The notes: generated from the sequence alone by a model not told the origin. A stretch of DNA of 64,000 nt from Thiohalocapsa sp. PB-PSB1 (GCA_016745215.1 CP050890.1:434001-498000); one strand, 5' to 3'. Numbered from the stretch's first letter, positions 25,640 through 35,664 are shown. Numbers and translations: made by a program.

Positions 25640-28363
25640 ATGTCCATCACCGCCACCCAAGCGCGCGCCGAGCGCGCGATTGCGCGCCTGCTGGTCACCA
25701 CATCGCAACCGCCTCTGCCCTGCGGCGCGGCCATCCTGATCGCGCCGGGACTCGCGTTGACCTGCGCCCATGCGGTGAACGCCAGCCTGGACCGTGATCG
25801 CGATACAGGCGACTGGCCGCAGGAATCCATTGCCTGGGATCTGCCGCCGCTTGGCATCGGCCGCAGCCAAGCCAGGGTTCTGCACTGGTGCCCGCCGGCC
25901 GCCGCCGATGCCGCCGGCGGTCCGGCCGATATCGCCGTGCTCGCCCTCGACCCGCCCCTGCCGCCCGACATGGAGATTCCGGCGCTGGTGCGACCCGCTG
26001 CGAGCCCGCCACCGGCGAGCATCGGCCATGCCTACGGCTTTCCCGAGCATGGCAGCACCGGCGTCTGGGCCGAGGGCAAGCTGAGCGGTCATCAAGCCAA
26101 AGGCTGGCGCCAGATCCAGGATCAAGGCGAACCCTTCATCCGGCCCGGCTTCAGCGGCGGACCCTTCCTGGATGCCAGCCAGCAATGCGTGATCGGCATG
26201 GTCGTCGCCCGCCATCAATGGTATCCGCTGTCCTACGTCATCCCGGTGGAGATCCTGCGGCAGGCTTGGCCCGGGCTCGATGCCAATGCCCGCTGGACCG
26301 AATTGCCGCGCAGCGACAGCCAGGCAGCGGGCCAGCACTGGCAGCATCGCTCGGAGCAGCATGTCAATGTCGTGGTGCAGGTGCAGGGCCAACCCGAACG
26401 CAACCCGTCCGAGCTTGCAACCAACGTTCCCGAGCCGGCCGACGCCCCGGTGCCCAACCCGCCAGATCCTAAACCAGCACGACAAGACGGCCCGCCCATC
26501 CTGAGCCTTAGACTCGATCGCAATGGCGACGCAATGCAGATCGGCACCTGGCCCAGCCCGCACCAAGAGCCAAGCAATGCGAGCCTCAGCGAGCTGCGCC
26601 AACGCCTGGAGCAGCAGGGTCCGGATGCCTTGTTTTCGGTCCTGTTCGACACCCCGGCGGCCTTGGCAGCGCGTCTCGGCCCGGCGGCCGCGGCCACTGA
26701 TCCGAGCGCCGCGGACCCCACCCAAAGCGCCCTGCGGCTGCGGCTCATCTGCCACGACGCGGAACTCAACGACCTGCCCTGGCATTGCCTGAGCCAGAGC
26801 GGGCGCCGACTCGGCGCGCAGGGATGGATCATCGAGCAGGTGGTCGAGTCCGACGGCGTCGAGCGCAGCATCGCGCTGGACAATCCGCTGGTCATCGTCC
26901 CGGAAGACGAGAAGGCAACCCTCGGCGCCCGCATGCACGCGGCCGATGTGCGCATCCATCTGCGCCGACTGCTCGCCGACCAGCGCACCCTGGTTCCCTG
27001 GGTCAGCCGCCGGCGCGAGATCCAGGCCGAACTGGCCCGCAGGCCGACACCAGACCTGATCTACTGCTTCGCCGAGGTCAGTGCCGACGGTCAGCTCGAC
27101 CTCGGCCGCGACCAGATCGCCGTCGACGAACTGCTGGCGTCGAGCGCGGGGCCAGATCCAGACCCGAGCAACCGACCGATCCTGTGGCTGCACCTACTCG
27201 AACGCCCTGGGCACAAGCTCGATCGCGCCTTATTGCTCCAGCTGCGGACACGCACCCAGCTTTTGATCGTCCAAAGCGCCAGCCCGGCCAACCGGGAGCG
27301 CAGCGCCAAGAACACCGGCGATCTGATACAGGCCATCGCCGAGCAGGGCGGCGAGCCGGCCGCGGCCATCGCCCGCACGGGCGACCGGCATCTGCGCTGC
27401 TGGCTGAATCGCGACAGCATTCGCCTGCGCCCGGAACCGGACGCGCCGATCCGCGTGCGGATCAGGCAGGCGCTGGTGCGCATCCTGCTCGGCCGGACCG
27501 ACGAAAAATTGCGCCTGCATCACGAACTGACCCAGCGACCGGCTGGCACATTGCTGCTCTACGCCGCCTGCGGCGATCGCGACGCCTGTGTGCACGACTT
27601 TCCGGAGCAGTTGCGCCAATTCATCGACGACCACGACAACGCCTTGCAGCTCGTCAACCGGCCCTTGCCCTGCTCGATGCGCCCCAGCGACAGCGCCGAC
27701 AATCTGCTGGATCGCCTGAAAAGGGATCTCAGCATCGGCCCCGGCCGGACGGTGGAGCAGGCCCTGCTCGGGCTGCCCGTGGTGCGCCCGGCGCACGAGG
27801 ACGCGCCGGTGATCGCGCTTTGCTGGCTGCTGCGCGCGGACCCCGAGCCGGAATTGGACCCGGAACTGAACCCGGCGATCGAACCAACGCAGCTTGCCGA
27901 CTGGATGCGCCGCTGGAAGGAAGCCCTGACCGAACTGTTCCAGCCCGAGGAGATCCCGCACGGCTATCGGCTGCTGGCCGGGGCCTGCATCGAATGGCCC
28001 GCGGCATGGTTCGAAGGCGCGCATGCCCCCACGGCCAAACAGCTGTACGGCAATATCTCCAGCGTGCTGCGGCGCGGCAATTCCGGCCATGTCCAGCATA
28101 TCAGTCTGCGCGACCCGTTCGGGGTATTGTCCGCGGACGATCTGCTCGAATTCTATGCCACCCCGGATAACGATTTGCGCCAGCTTTTGACCAAAGCTCT
28201 TTATCAGCACAATGGCAACGAGGACGACCTGGTGGACTATATCGTGCGCAAAACCGACGGGCGTTTCGAACCCGCCGCCAACCTGATCTACAGCGAATGG
28301 AAGAACGGCTATGCCGATTTCAGAGCCGACCAGCAGACCCCTCAGCAGGCGCAAAAGCCATGA
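25640..28363 (+). CDS. Trypsin-like and CHAT-like conflict-system protein (VMAP-type)
   Basis: The 907-residue protein opens with a trypsin-like domain (residues 1-220). Its triad is intact: His44 in LALTCAHAV, Asp97 in PADIAVLAL and Ser172 in RPGFSGGPFL. A linker leads to about residues 290-620, which resemble a CHAT fold (ELNDLPWHCLSQSGRRLGAQ, later PDLIYCFAEV and PILWLHLL). The GHG histidine and catalytic cysteine are not where expected, so this part is probably inactive. The C-terminal 280 residues are unrecognised. ATG 25640 begins the protease domain. The last codons overlap the MoxR gene start (ATGA). In the vWA-MoxR-associated ternary systems defined by comparative genomics, such proteins act with MoxR and a third component, probably in self-defence; that role is inferred here. 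Confidence 0.7.
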   Translation: MSITATQARAERAIARLLVTTSQPPLPCGAAILIAPGLALTCAHAVNASLDRDRDTGDWPQESIAWDLPPLGIGRSQARVLHWCPPAAADAAGGPADIAVLALDPPLPPDMEIPALVRPAASPPPASIGHAYGFPEHGSTGVWAEGKLSGHQAKGWRQIQDQGEPFIRPGFSGGPFLDASQQCVIGMVVARHQWYPLSYVIPVEILRQAWPGLDANARWTELPRSDSQAAGQHWQHRSEQHVNVVVQVQGQPERNPSELATNVPEPADAPVPNPPDPKPARQDGPPILSLRLDRNGDAMQIGTWPSPHQEPSNASLSELRQRLEQQGPDALFSVLFDTPAALAARLGPAAAATDPSAADPTQSALRLRLICHDAELNDLPWHCLSQSGRRLGAQGWIIEQVVESDGVERSIALDNPLVIVPEDEKATLGARMHAADVRIHLRRLLADQRTLVPWVSRRREIQAELARRPTPDLIYCFAEVSADGQLDLGRDQIAVDELLASSAGPDPDPSNRPILWLHLLERPGHKLDRALLLQLRTRTQLLIVQSASPANRERSAKNTGDLIQAIAEQGGEPAAAIARTGDRHLRCWLNRDSIRLRPEPDAPIRVRIRQALVRILLGRTDEKLRLHHELTQRPAGTLLLYAACGDRDACVHDFPEQLRQFIDDHDNALQLVNRPLPCSMRPSDSADNLLDRLKRDLSIGPGRTVEQALLGLPVVRPAHEDAPVIALCWLLRADPEPELDPELNPAIEPTQLADWMRRWKEALTELFQPEEIPHGYRLLAGACIEWPAAWFEGAHAPTAKQLYGNISSVLRRGNSGHVQHISLRDPFGVLSADDLLEFYATPDNDLRQLLTKALYQHNGNEDDLVDYIVRKTDGRFEPAANLIYSEWKNGYADFRADQQTPQQAQKP

Positions 28364-29349
28364 ACAGCAAAGCCGATTTCATCCGCAGCAACTCAGATGG
28401 CGGCTTTGGCAAGATCGACTGGTCGCGTCATGATCCGAAAGCCGCCCAAGCCCGGCTGGCCGCCAGCGCAAAGGTCGCGAGCCATCGTCGGCTGCAGACC
28501 GGTGCGGCGCGCTTCGTGCCGTCCGAGCATCTGATCAATGCCATCAATGCCGCCATCGCCGCCCGCGCTCCCTTATTGCTGACCGGCGACCCCGGCACCG
28601 GCAAAACCCAGGTGGCCTATTTCCTCAGCCGCTATTTCGGCATCGAGCTATTCCATTACCAGGTCCACTCCGACAGCAGCGCCCGCGATCTGCGCTACGA
28701 CTTCGACGCGGTCGCCTATTTGCGCGATGCCTATCTCGCGTCGGTGCAAAAGCGCGCGGACGACACCCCGGTCATTCCGTTGCGCACCGACCCGCGCTAC
28801 TTGCAGCCCGGCAAGCTCTGGCAGGCCTATGAGCACAAGAACGAATGCGTATTGCTGATCGACGAGATCGACAAGGCCCCGCGCGACTTCCCGAATGACC
28901 TGCTGCTGGAATTGGCCGACTACCGCTTCGATCATCCCTTCCCGCCGGCCGAGCCCATTGCCCGCCTCGAGCATCTGCCGCCGCCGATCGTCATCATCAC
29001 TAGCAACGGCGAGCGGCGTTTGCCCGATCCCTTTCTGCGCCGCTGTATCGTCCATCACATCGAGCTGGACGACCAACTGCTCGAGCGCATCCTCGACGCC
29101 TGGGCCGACGAATTCGCCGAGGGCCTGAGCGCCGACGCCCGCCGTGCCGCCCTGGTTCGATTCAATGAGATCCGCCGGCGGCTGGAGACGCGCTCGCGCC
29201 CCCCTGGTGCCGCCGAGCTGTTGATCTGGCTCACCGTGCTCGCCGCCCGCGGCACCTCGGAAAAACGGATTGCTGAGGCTCCATTGCAGGCCTTGCCCAG
29301 TCTGGAATGTTTGATCAAGGACCATGAAGACCAGCAGCATCTGCGCTGA
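28360..29349 (+). CDS. MoxR-type AAA+ ATPase of the conflict system
   Basis: The 329-residue ATPase has Walker A GDPGTGKT (residues 76-83), Walker B CVLLIDEIDKA (about 163-173), a sensor-1 strand IVIITSNGERRLPDPFLRR with the sensor asparagine, and an arginine finger candidate. MoxR proteins remodel or activate partners, often vWA-domain proteins. The start ATG overlaps the upstream stop (ATGA, 28360-28363), so the two are translationally coupled. A 1.5-kb tandem repeat separates it from the large FGE-domain protein that seems to be the third member. Confidence 0.85.
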   Translation: MNSKADFIRSNSDGGFGKIDWSRHDPKAAQARLAASAKVASHRRLQTGAARFVPSEHLINAINAAIAARAPLLLTGDPGTGKTQVAYFLSRYFGIELFHYQVHSDSSARDLRYDFDAVAYLRDAYLASVQKRADDTPVIPLRTDPRYLQPGKLWQAYEHKNECVLLIDEIDKAPRDFPNDLLLELADYRFDHPFPPAEPIARLEHLPPPIVIITSNGERRLPDPFLRRCIVHHIELDDQLLERILDAWADEFAEGLSADARRAALVRFNEIRRRLETRSRPPGAAELLIWLTVLAARGTSEKRIAEAPLQALPSLECLIKDHEDQQHLR

Positions 29350-30855
29350 CGAGACTAGGCATGTGGACGGTTTTCCCGCGGTCGATCCTTGCCCTGTAGC
29401 CCGCGTGTCGCCCGCAAGCGGGCTCCTACAAGCCGACGGGGCGGCCGACGTAGGAGCCCGCTTGCGGGCGAACAGCTGGGCAGGCTGTGGCGAGGCACGC
29501 CCCTGAATCTCCCTCGCATCAGCCATGCACGACGACCCGGACGCAGCGGGCGAGCTGAATCCGGAGCTGCGTAGGCATGCGGACGGTTTTCCCGCGGTCG
29601 ATCCTTGCCCTGTAGCCCGCGCGTCGCCCGCAAGCGGGCTCCTACAAGCCGACGGGACGGCCGACGTAGGAGCCCGCTTGCGGGCGAACAGCTGGGCAGG
29701 TTGTGGCGAGGCACGCCCCTGAATCTCCCTCGCATCAGCCATGCACGACGACCCGGACGCAGCGGGCGAGCTGAATCCGGAGCTGCGTAGGCATGCGGAC
29801 GGTTTTCCCGCGGTCGATCCTTGCCCTGTAGCCCGCGCGTCGCCCGCAAGCGGGCTCCTACAAGCCGACGGGACGGCCGACGTAGGAGCCCGCTTGCGGG
29901 CGAACAGCTGGGCAGGCTGTGGCGAGGCATGACCCTGAATCTTCCTCGGATCAGCCATGCACGACGACCGGACGCAGCGGGCGAGCTGAATCCTGAGCTG
30001 CGTAGGCATGCGGACGGTTTTCCCGCGGTCGATCCTTATCGAGTAGCCCGCGCGTCGCCCGCAAGCGGGCTCCTACAAGCCGACGGGACGGCCGACGTAG
30101 GAGCCCGCTTGCGGGCGAACAGCTGGGCAGGTTGTGGCGAGGCACGACCCTGAATCTCCCTGGATCAGCCATGCACGACGACCCGGACGCAGCGGGCGAG
30201 CTGAATCCTGAGCTGCGCAGGCATGCGGACGGTTTTCCCGCGGTCGATCCTTGCCCTGTAGCCCGCGCGTCGCCCGCAAGCGGGCTCCTACAAGCCGATG
30301 GGACGGCCGACGTAGGAGCCCGCTTGCGGGCGAACAGCTGGGCAGGTTGTGGCGAGGCACGACCCTGAATCTCCCTCGCATCAGCCATGCACGACGACCG
30401 GACGCAGCGGGCGAGCTGAATCCTGAGCTGCGCAGGCATGCGGACGGTTTACCCGCGGTCGATCCTTGCCCTGTAGTCCGCGCGTCGCCCGCAAGCGGGC
30501 TCCTACAAGCCGACGGGACGGCCGACGTAGGAGCCCGCTTGCGGGCGAACAGCTGGGCAGGTTGTGGCGAGGCATGACCCTGAATCTCCCTGGATCAGCC
30601 ATGCACGACGACCCGGACGCAGCGGGCGAGCTGAATCCTGAGCTGCGCAGGCATGCGGACGGTTTACCCGCGGTCGATCCTTGCCCTGTAGTCCGCGCGT
30701 CGCCCGCAAGCGGGCTCCTACAAGCCGACGGGACGGCCGACGTAGGAGCCCGCTTGCGGGCGAACAGCTGAGCAGGTTGTGGCGAGGCACGCCCCTGAAT
30801 CTCCCTCGCATCAGCCATGCACGACGACCCGGACGCAGCGGGCGAGCTGAACCCC
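29350..30855. repeat. Seven tandem 215-216-bp repeats with REP palindromes
   Basis: Seven near-identical units; the landmark TCGCCCGCAAGCGGG occurs at 29408, 29624, 29840, 30055, 30270, 30485 and 30700. Each unit holds an inverted pair, CGCCCGCAAGCGGGCTCCTA and its complement, around a short loop, the REP-doublet form seen across this window. Open frames on both strands are by-products of the period. The array splits the MoxR gene from the FGE gene and could end or attenuate transcription between them. Confidence 0.95.
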
Positions 30856-30923
30856 GAATTTGATGCCAACCAACGCTTGCATTATCTTTGCCATTCCTCG
30901 CCGGCGGCAGCTTCCCTCGCATC

Positions 30924-33900
30924 ATGATCACTCCACCCCAGACCCAGACACCCAGCCTGATTCCCGGCGAAGACCCGCGCTTGGCCCGGCTGTTGCGGCG
31001 CCTGCCGGATGTCGGCGTCCCGGTGTTGCCGCTGGATTATCAGCGCATCGCGCTGGCAATGCCGGCCGGCCATCGGTTGTCCTGGGAGGCGACCCGGGAA
31101 CTGCTGGTCAGCCTGCTGGCCAAGGACCAGACCCAACGTCGTCTGGTGCGCCGCTTGTTTCGGGACTACTTCCCGCCTGAGCCCGAAACCGATGCTGGCT
31201 CCGATCAGAGTCTTGTACCGCCATCGCCCAACAACGCCGCAGGCTCCCGCCAGACTTCGGAACGCCCGCGCTCCGGCAGCCGCCAGACCGAGGCGGTGCG
31301 CGGCAAAGCCAAGCCGATCCGCACCCGGCCCGGCCAGCGCCTGTCCATCTGGTGGCTGGCGCTGCTGCTTTCCGCGCTCATCGTCGCGGTTGCCTGGTGG
31401 ATGCTGAGCCCCCCGCCGGAAACGCTGGACCAGCCGATCATCCTCGACGACAAGACCGGGCAGCCGATGGCAAATGCCCCGGACGCTCTGCCGGCCATCC
31501 CGATCCCGCGCTTCCACGACTGGGTCGCGGTGATGGAGCCGGTCGCACCGGCCGAGCTGATCCAGGCCTGGCTGCCGCCCATCGCCTTGTTGGTCGCGGC
31601 CTTGCTCGGCCTCGGCTGGCTGATCGAGCGCAACCACGCATTGCGCCATCCGCGCTTTCGGCGGACCGAGCTCGACCCCGACGCCGAACCATTGTTGACC
31701 TGGACCGAGAACGCATTGCGCCTGCCGTCCCAGCTCGATGGCGCCGCCCGGCGCGAATTGATCTGGGGCGTGCAGCGCTTCGACAGCGAGCAGACCACGA
31801 CCAGCCTGGATGTCCCAGGCACGGTGCAGGCCAGCGCCGCCGGCGGCCTGCCGAGCCTGCGCTTCGAGCCACTGCGCTACGAGCGCGAGGTCTGGCTCTG
31901 GCTCGATCAGCGCCTGACGGACCCCGCCGCCCAGGCCCTGGCCGAGGAGATCGCCCGGCGCCTGGAACGCGCCGGGCTCAGGGTGCGATTGGGCAATTTC
32001 CGCGGATTGCCGGAACGCATCCGCTACCATAACCGCGAGCGCGCCGAGGTGCGCGACCTCGGCGATGCCGCGCGTCAGGCCCTGGTCGCGATCTTCACCG
32101 ACGGCATCTCCATCGGCCGCGCCCTCGGCCGACCGGACAGGGAGCCGGGATTGCGCCGCGCCCTGCGCGAATTGGCCGGCTGGCCGCGCCTCTGCCTGGT
32201 GGACTATGGCACCGAGGAAGACGACCTGCCGAGCCTCGCGCGCCAGTTCCACCTGACCTGCATCCGGCCCGCATGGCTGCCGGCCTGGCTCGCCGAGCGC
32301 CAACTACCCTTGCTCTCCCGCTCTCTGCCCGGTGTCGACAATGGCCCATCCAGGGCGCCATCCAGCGCATGGCTGTCGCGCTGCTGGGCCGCCGTCTGCG
32401 CCTTGCCGGGTCTGCCGCCGACCCTGCCGCAGGTGCGCGCGCTCGCCGACCGGCTTGCAATCGACCCGAGCGCATTGCCGATCGCGCTTGCCGCCGAAAC
32501 CGACCCCGGCAGGGCCGCGCCGAGTGAGGCCGAGCGCCGCGCCTTGTTGGCCGATCTCGCCGACTGGGTCTGGGATGACCGCCGCAGACAGCGCAACGAC
32601 CAGGCCGAGCGCTGGCTTCGGCTTGCCATCGACTTCTGGCATCGGCAGTTCGCCGCGGCGGCCGAGGCACACGGTGAACTGGCCGAGCATGCCCCCGAGG
32701 TCAAGGCCTGGAAGCAGGGCCGCGGGGATTACGAACAGACCATTGAACGCCTGCTGCTGGATCTCTGGTGGGGCGATCTGCGCACCGCCGGCGCGGTGCA
32801 GGGGCTTTGGGATCTGTACCAGCAGACGGACCAACTGGCTCCGCTGATTCGCGCGCGGCTGAACGAGCTGAGCAGCCATTGGTCAGGTGCGCAAACAGCG
32901 CCCGGCAAGGATGCGCGCATCCGTCTGCCCTGGCTTTGGCCGTCCCTGCCCGAGGCGCCGCGCCGACCCACTGGCCTGCATCTGCCCGGCTGGGCGATCC
33001 AGCGCCGGCCCGCCAATGCGCCCGAGCCCGAGCCAGCTCGGGCAGCCGCAAGCATCGCAACCGCCACCCGCGGCCGTCCGGAGCCTCGGGGCACTGCCCG
33101 CCAGCGCCTGTTGCGGATGGGCTTTGCCGGCGCCAAGCCGGGCGCGAAGCCGCGATCCGCGGCCGAGACCCGCTGGGGCATCGGCCTGATGCTCGGCCTG
33201 GCATTGGCCGCAGCGGTCGGCATCGGCGAGCGGATCATGCACCTTTCCGAGGGCCCGATCCTGTATGACGCCAAGCTCTACCAAGGCGAATTGTTTCAGC
33301 AAATGGCCCAGGTGCAGACCGCCGGCAATCTGCTGTATGCCGCGTCGCATAAGCAGGTTGCGACCCGCGAGCGGTTGCCCGGCATCGGTCTGCATGTGCA
33401 TTGGTGCTGGACCGGGCAGGCCGACCAGACGCTGTTCGCGCCCTGCACCGAGCATGCAAGCGGCAAGTGCCTGATCCACCAGCGCGCCCGGCGCGCCTGC
33501 GAGCCCCTGTTGCGCGATCGCGATGACCCGCGCCGCATCAACCCGGTGCGCCTCGGCGACAGCCTGTTATTGCGCGCCGGCACCCTGGCCGAGCCGATCC
33601 GCGCCTGCACCCCGCCGCCGGAGGCACCCTGGCCGGCAGCGTCGATCGCGGTGATTGCCGGCGACCCCTGGGACTGGCCTGAAGCAGATGACAGGCAAGC
33701 CGGCGAGGGCGCCACACCAGCCCCGCTGGCACAACCCTGGCATCGCCGCCCGGAGCGCAACCGCGCCGCTTTGCAGCTTGCGATCCGCTTGCTGGACAGC
33801 GGCGCGGTGGATCTGGCGCTGATCGGCCCGGTCAAGCTTCCGGAAGCGGATCGGACCCTGGCACAGCTGGCCCAGCGCTGGGCCTTCCGCAGCCAGAGCC

Positions 33901-34901
33901 AATGGTTGTTTTTCTCGCCGCCGGGCAGATCCGGGCACGCATCCATCCCATCCCTGGGCAAACACCGCGCCCATATCACCGCCGACTATGCCGCATTGGC
34001 GCGTCATCTGCGCCGCGCTCGGGTGCAGGGCGCATTGCAGCTCGCCGAGCCGACCGCATTGCCTGCCCGGCTGGCCCAGGTCGAGGTGCTGGCCGGCCAG
34101 CCGCGACTCTGGGCCGGTCCGGCGTATCAGGCCGATGACCAGGGAATCGACTGGGTTCGTATCTGCCCCGGTACCTTTACCATGGGCTCGGCACCGGCCG
34201 ACAGCGGGACGCCCGAGCATGTGCGGCCCTTTGATGACGAACTGCCGGCCCACCCGGTGCTGATCCATGGCTTTGACATCGCCCGCACCGAGCTGACCCG
34301 CGGCCAGGTCGCGCGGATGCTGGGCCAACCGATTCCCGCGGCGAATCAGCGGCAAATGCCGGCTGACGACATCGACTGGAAAAGCGCGCGGAAACTCTGC
34401 CAAGCCTTGGGAGCCGATCTGCCGACCGAGAGCCAATGGGAATATGCCGCCCGGGGGGGCGATCAGAACCCCTATCCCTTTGCGTCGAAGCTGGAAACGC
34501 TGTGTCGTTATGCGAATGGTGCGGACTCCGACTATAACTCAGCATTCGATTCATCTTTGGGAAACAGCGCATGCTCCGATGGCTATGCCCGGAGTGCGCC
34601 GGTGGGCAGGTTTCCGGCGAATCCCGCGGGGCTGTACGACATGCATGGCAATCTTTGGGAATGGACGCTCGACTGCTGGGATGCCGAACGCTACGGCAAG
34701 CGAGGCCGCGACCCAGTGGCAGATCCGTCCGGCCAGGGGGGAGATTGCGGGAGGCGGGTGCTCCGCGGCGGTTCGTTCGTCAACCAGCCCGGTTTCCTGC
34801 GCTCTGCGGTCCGGGACTGGATCCAGCCCGGGCTCCGGCACGTGCGCGTCGGGTTCCGTTGCGTTCGCGGTTCGGTCCGCCAGCGAACATTGATGCGTTG
34901 A
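30924..34901 (+). CDS. DGR target 1: large membrane protein with C-terminal FGE-sulfatase domain
   Basis: The 1,325-residue protein starts at ATG 30924; an upstream TTG at 30888 is less likely. The N-terminal 80 residues (RELLVSLLAKDQTQRRLVRR) recall the leader of CoxE/vWA proteins. Membrane helices lie at about 141-162, 210-235 and 750-772. Residues about 320-435 (REVWLWLDQRLTDPAAQALA, later ALVAIFTDGISIG) look like a vWA fold without the DxSxS metal site, which would fit the third part of a MoxR ternary system. Residues 1065-1325 are an FGE-sulfatase (formylglycine-generating-enzyme-like) C-type-lectin fold with LPTESQWEYAARGG and GLYDMHGNLWEW. The last 50 residues contain the DGR variable repeat, so binding specificity is probably diversified. 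Confidence 0.75.
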   Translation: MITPPQTQTPSLIPGEDPRLARLLRRLPDVGVPVLPLDYQRIALAMPAGHRLSWEATRELLVSLLAKDQTQRRLVRRLFRDYFPPEPETDAGSDQSLVPPSPNNAAGSRQTSERPRSGSRQTEAVRGKAKPIRTRPGQRLSIWWLALLLSALIVAVAWWMLSPPPETLDQPIILDDKTGQPMANAPDALPAIPIPRFHDWVAVMEPVAPAELIQAWLPPIALLVAALLGLGWLIERNHALRHPRFRRTELDPDAEPLLTWTENALRLPSQLDGAARRELIWGVQRFDSEQTTTSLDVPGTVQASAAGGLPSLRFEPLRYEREVWLWLDQRLTDPAAQALAEEIARRLERAGLRVRLGNFRGLPERIRYHNRERAEVRDLGDAARQALVAIFTDGISIGRALGRPDREPGLRRALRELAGWPRLCLVDYGTEEDDLPSLARQFHLTCIRPAWLPAWLAERQLPLLSRSLPGVDNGPSRAPSSAWLSRCWAAVCALPGLPPTLPQVRALADRLAIDPSALPIALAAETDPGRAAPSEAERRALLADLADWVWDDRRRQRNDQAERWLRLAIDFWHRQFAAAAEAHGELAEHAPEVKAWKQGRGDYEQTIERLLLDLWWGDLRTAGAVQGLWDLYQQTDQLAPLIRARLNELSSHWSGAQTAPGKDARIRLPWLWPSLPEAPRRPTGLHLPGWAIQRRPANAPEPEPARAAASIATATRGRPEPRGTARQRLLRMGFAGAKPGAKPRSAAETRWGIGLMLGLALAAAVGIGERIMHLSEGPILYDAKLYQGELFQQMAQVQTAGNLLYAASHKQVATRERLPGIGLHVHWCWTGQADQTLFAPCTEHASGKCLIHQRARRACEPLLRDRDDPRRINPVRLGDSLLLRAGTLAEPIRACTPPPEAPWPAASIAVIAGDPWDWPEADDRQAGEGATPAPLAQPWHRRPERNRAALQLAIRLLDSGAVDLALIGPVKLPEADRTLAQLAQRWAFRSQSQWLFFSPPGRSGHASIPSLGKHRAHITADYAALARHLRRARVQGALQLAEPTALPARLAQVEVLAGQPRLWAGPAYQADDQGIDWVRICPGTFTMGSAPADSGTPEHVRPFDDELPAHPVLIHGFDIARTELTRGQVARMLGQPIPAANQRQMPADDIDWKSARKLCQALGADLPTESQWEYAARGGDQNPYPFASKLETLCRYANGADSDYNSAFDSSLGNSACSDGYARSAPVGRFPANPAGLYDMHGNLWEWTLDCWDAERYGKRGRDPVADPSGQGGDCGRRVLRGGSFVNQPGFLRSAVRDWIQPGLRHVRVGFRCVRGSVRQRTLMR
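34748..34882 (+). repeat. DGR variable repeat VR1
   Basis: A 135-bp match to the template repeat at 36014-36148. There are 17 substitutions, 16 at template adenines (changed to T, G or C) and one G-to-T (34799). They change up to a dozen codons just before the invariant GFRCVRGSV end. VR1 codes residues about 1275-1320 of the FGE protein. Confidence 0.95.
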
Positions 34902-35112
34902 TTTATTGACATTTTGTTATTGATGAGTAAACAATCACCGCATTGATCCGCAATAAGAAAGAAGAATTAGCTGATTCTTGGCGAAAAAATGTTGAACAAT
35001 TGTGATAAAAATCAGACAATATAATAATATAAAACACAAATTAATCGACAACGACACATGAATTAACCAAGATTGTTAAACTTGTTGTCGGATTTGCCCC
35101 CAAGCCACCCCA
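34902..35112 (+). promoter_or_regulatory. AT-rich intergenic region, likely DGR operon promoter
   Basis: About 210 bp of strongly AT-rich DNA in a GC-rich locus. TATAAT occurs within ACAATATAATAATATAA near 35020, with TTGAAC and TTGTGA upstream at imperfect spacing. It lies just past VR1 and before the HTH accessory gene. The promoter role is inferred from composition and place. Confidence 0.4.
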
Positions 35113-35664
35113 ATGGAACTCTCGTTGACCCAAGCCGCCGCCTTGCTCGGCAAGACCCGTCGCCAGGTCGAGTATCTGATCAAGACCGGCCGTCTGACCG
35201 CCCGCAAGGTCGGCACGCGCTGGGTCATTGACGACGCCGAATTGCCTCTGAGCCCCGGCCAACGCCAGGCGCGCGAACGCAAGGCGTCCGCATTGCATGG
35301 CGTGGCCGACGAGGTATTGCAACAGGTGGCACCGCGCACGCGCTATTCGCTGCGCGACCTGAACGCCTTCCGCGAAGCCCTCGCGATCTTTGAATCGGGC
35401 CGCAACAGCCTGCCGCAAGACCATGCCGCGCTTGCATTGATCCGCGAATGCCTCGACGATCTCGCCGTCGGCTGTCATCGCTTCGGCTATCGCACCAAGG
35501 CCGATGCCTATTCCCGTGCTCGCGATCGCGCCAGCCTCGCGGTTTGCGCGTTGATGGTGGAGCCGCACAATGCCGCCGAGCCGCTGATCGAGCGTCTGGA
35601 GCAGACCCTGATCCCCTCCATCGCCGGGCTGTTGCGGCGCACCGAGCGGAGTACACGAGAATGA
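35113..35664 (+). CDS. Excisionase-type HTH protein of the DGR locus
   Basis: The 183-residue protein begins with a MerR/excisionase-type HTH (SLTQAAALLGKTRRQVEYLI, then KTGRLTARKVGTRWVI; residues 4-41). A mostly helical region (about 75-175) follows, reminiscent of the four-helix Avd fold but not clearly homologous. Its stop overlaps the avd start (ATGA, 35661-35664). It may regulate the locus or assist the retroelement; neither is shown. Confidence 0.6.
   Translation: MELSLTQAAALLGKTRRQVEYLIKTGRLTARKVGTRWVIDDAELPLSPGQRQARERKASALHGVADEVLQQVAPRTRYSLRDLNAFREALAIFESGRNSLPQDHAALALIRECLDDLAVGCHRFGYRTKADAYSRARDRASLAVCALMVEPHNAAEPLIERLEQTLIPSIAGLLRRTERSTRE

Noticed and set aside
29350..30869. Many open frames and a possible CRISPR-like array
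   Set aside because: Whole 215-bp units are repeated, with no short repeats alternating with unique spacers; the frames follow the repeat period.
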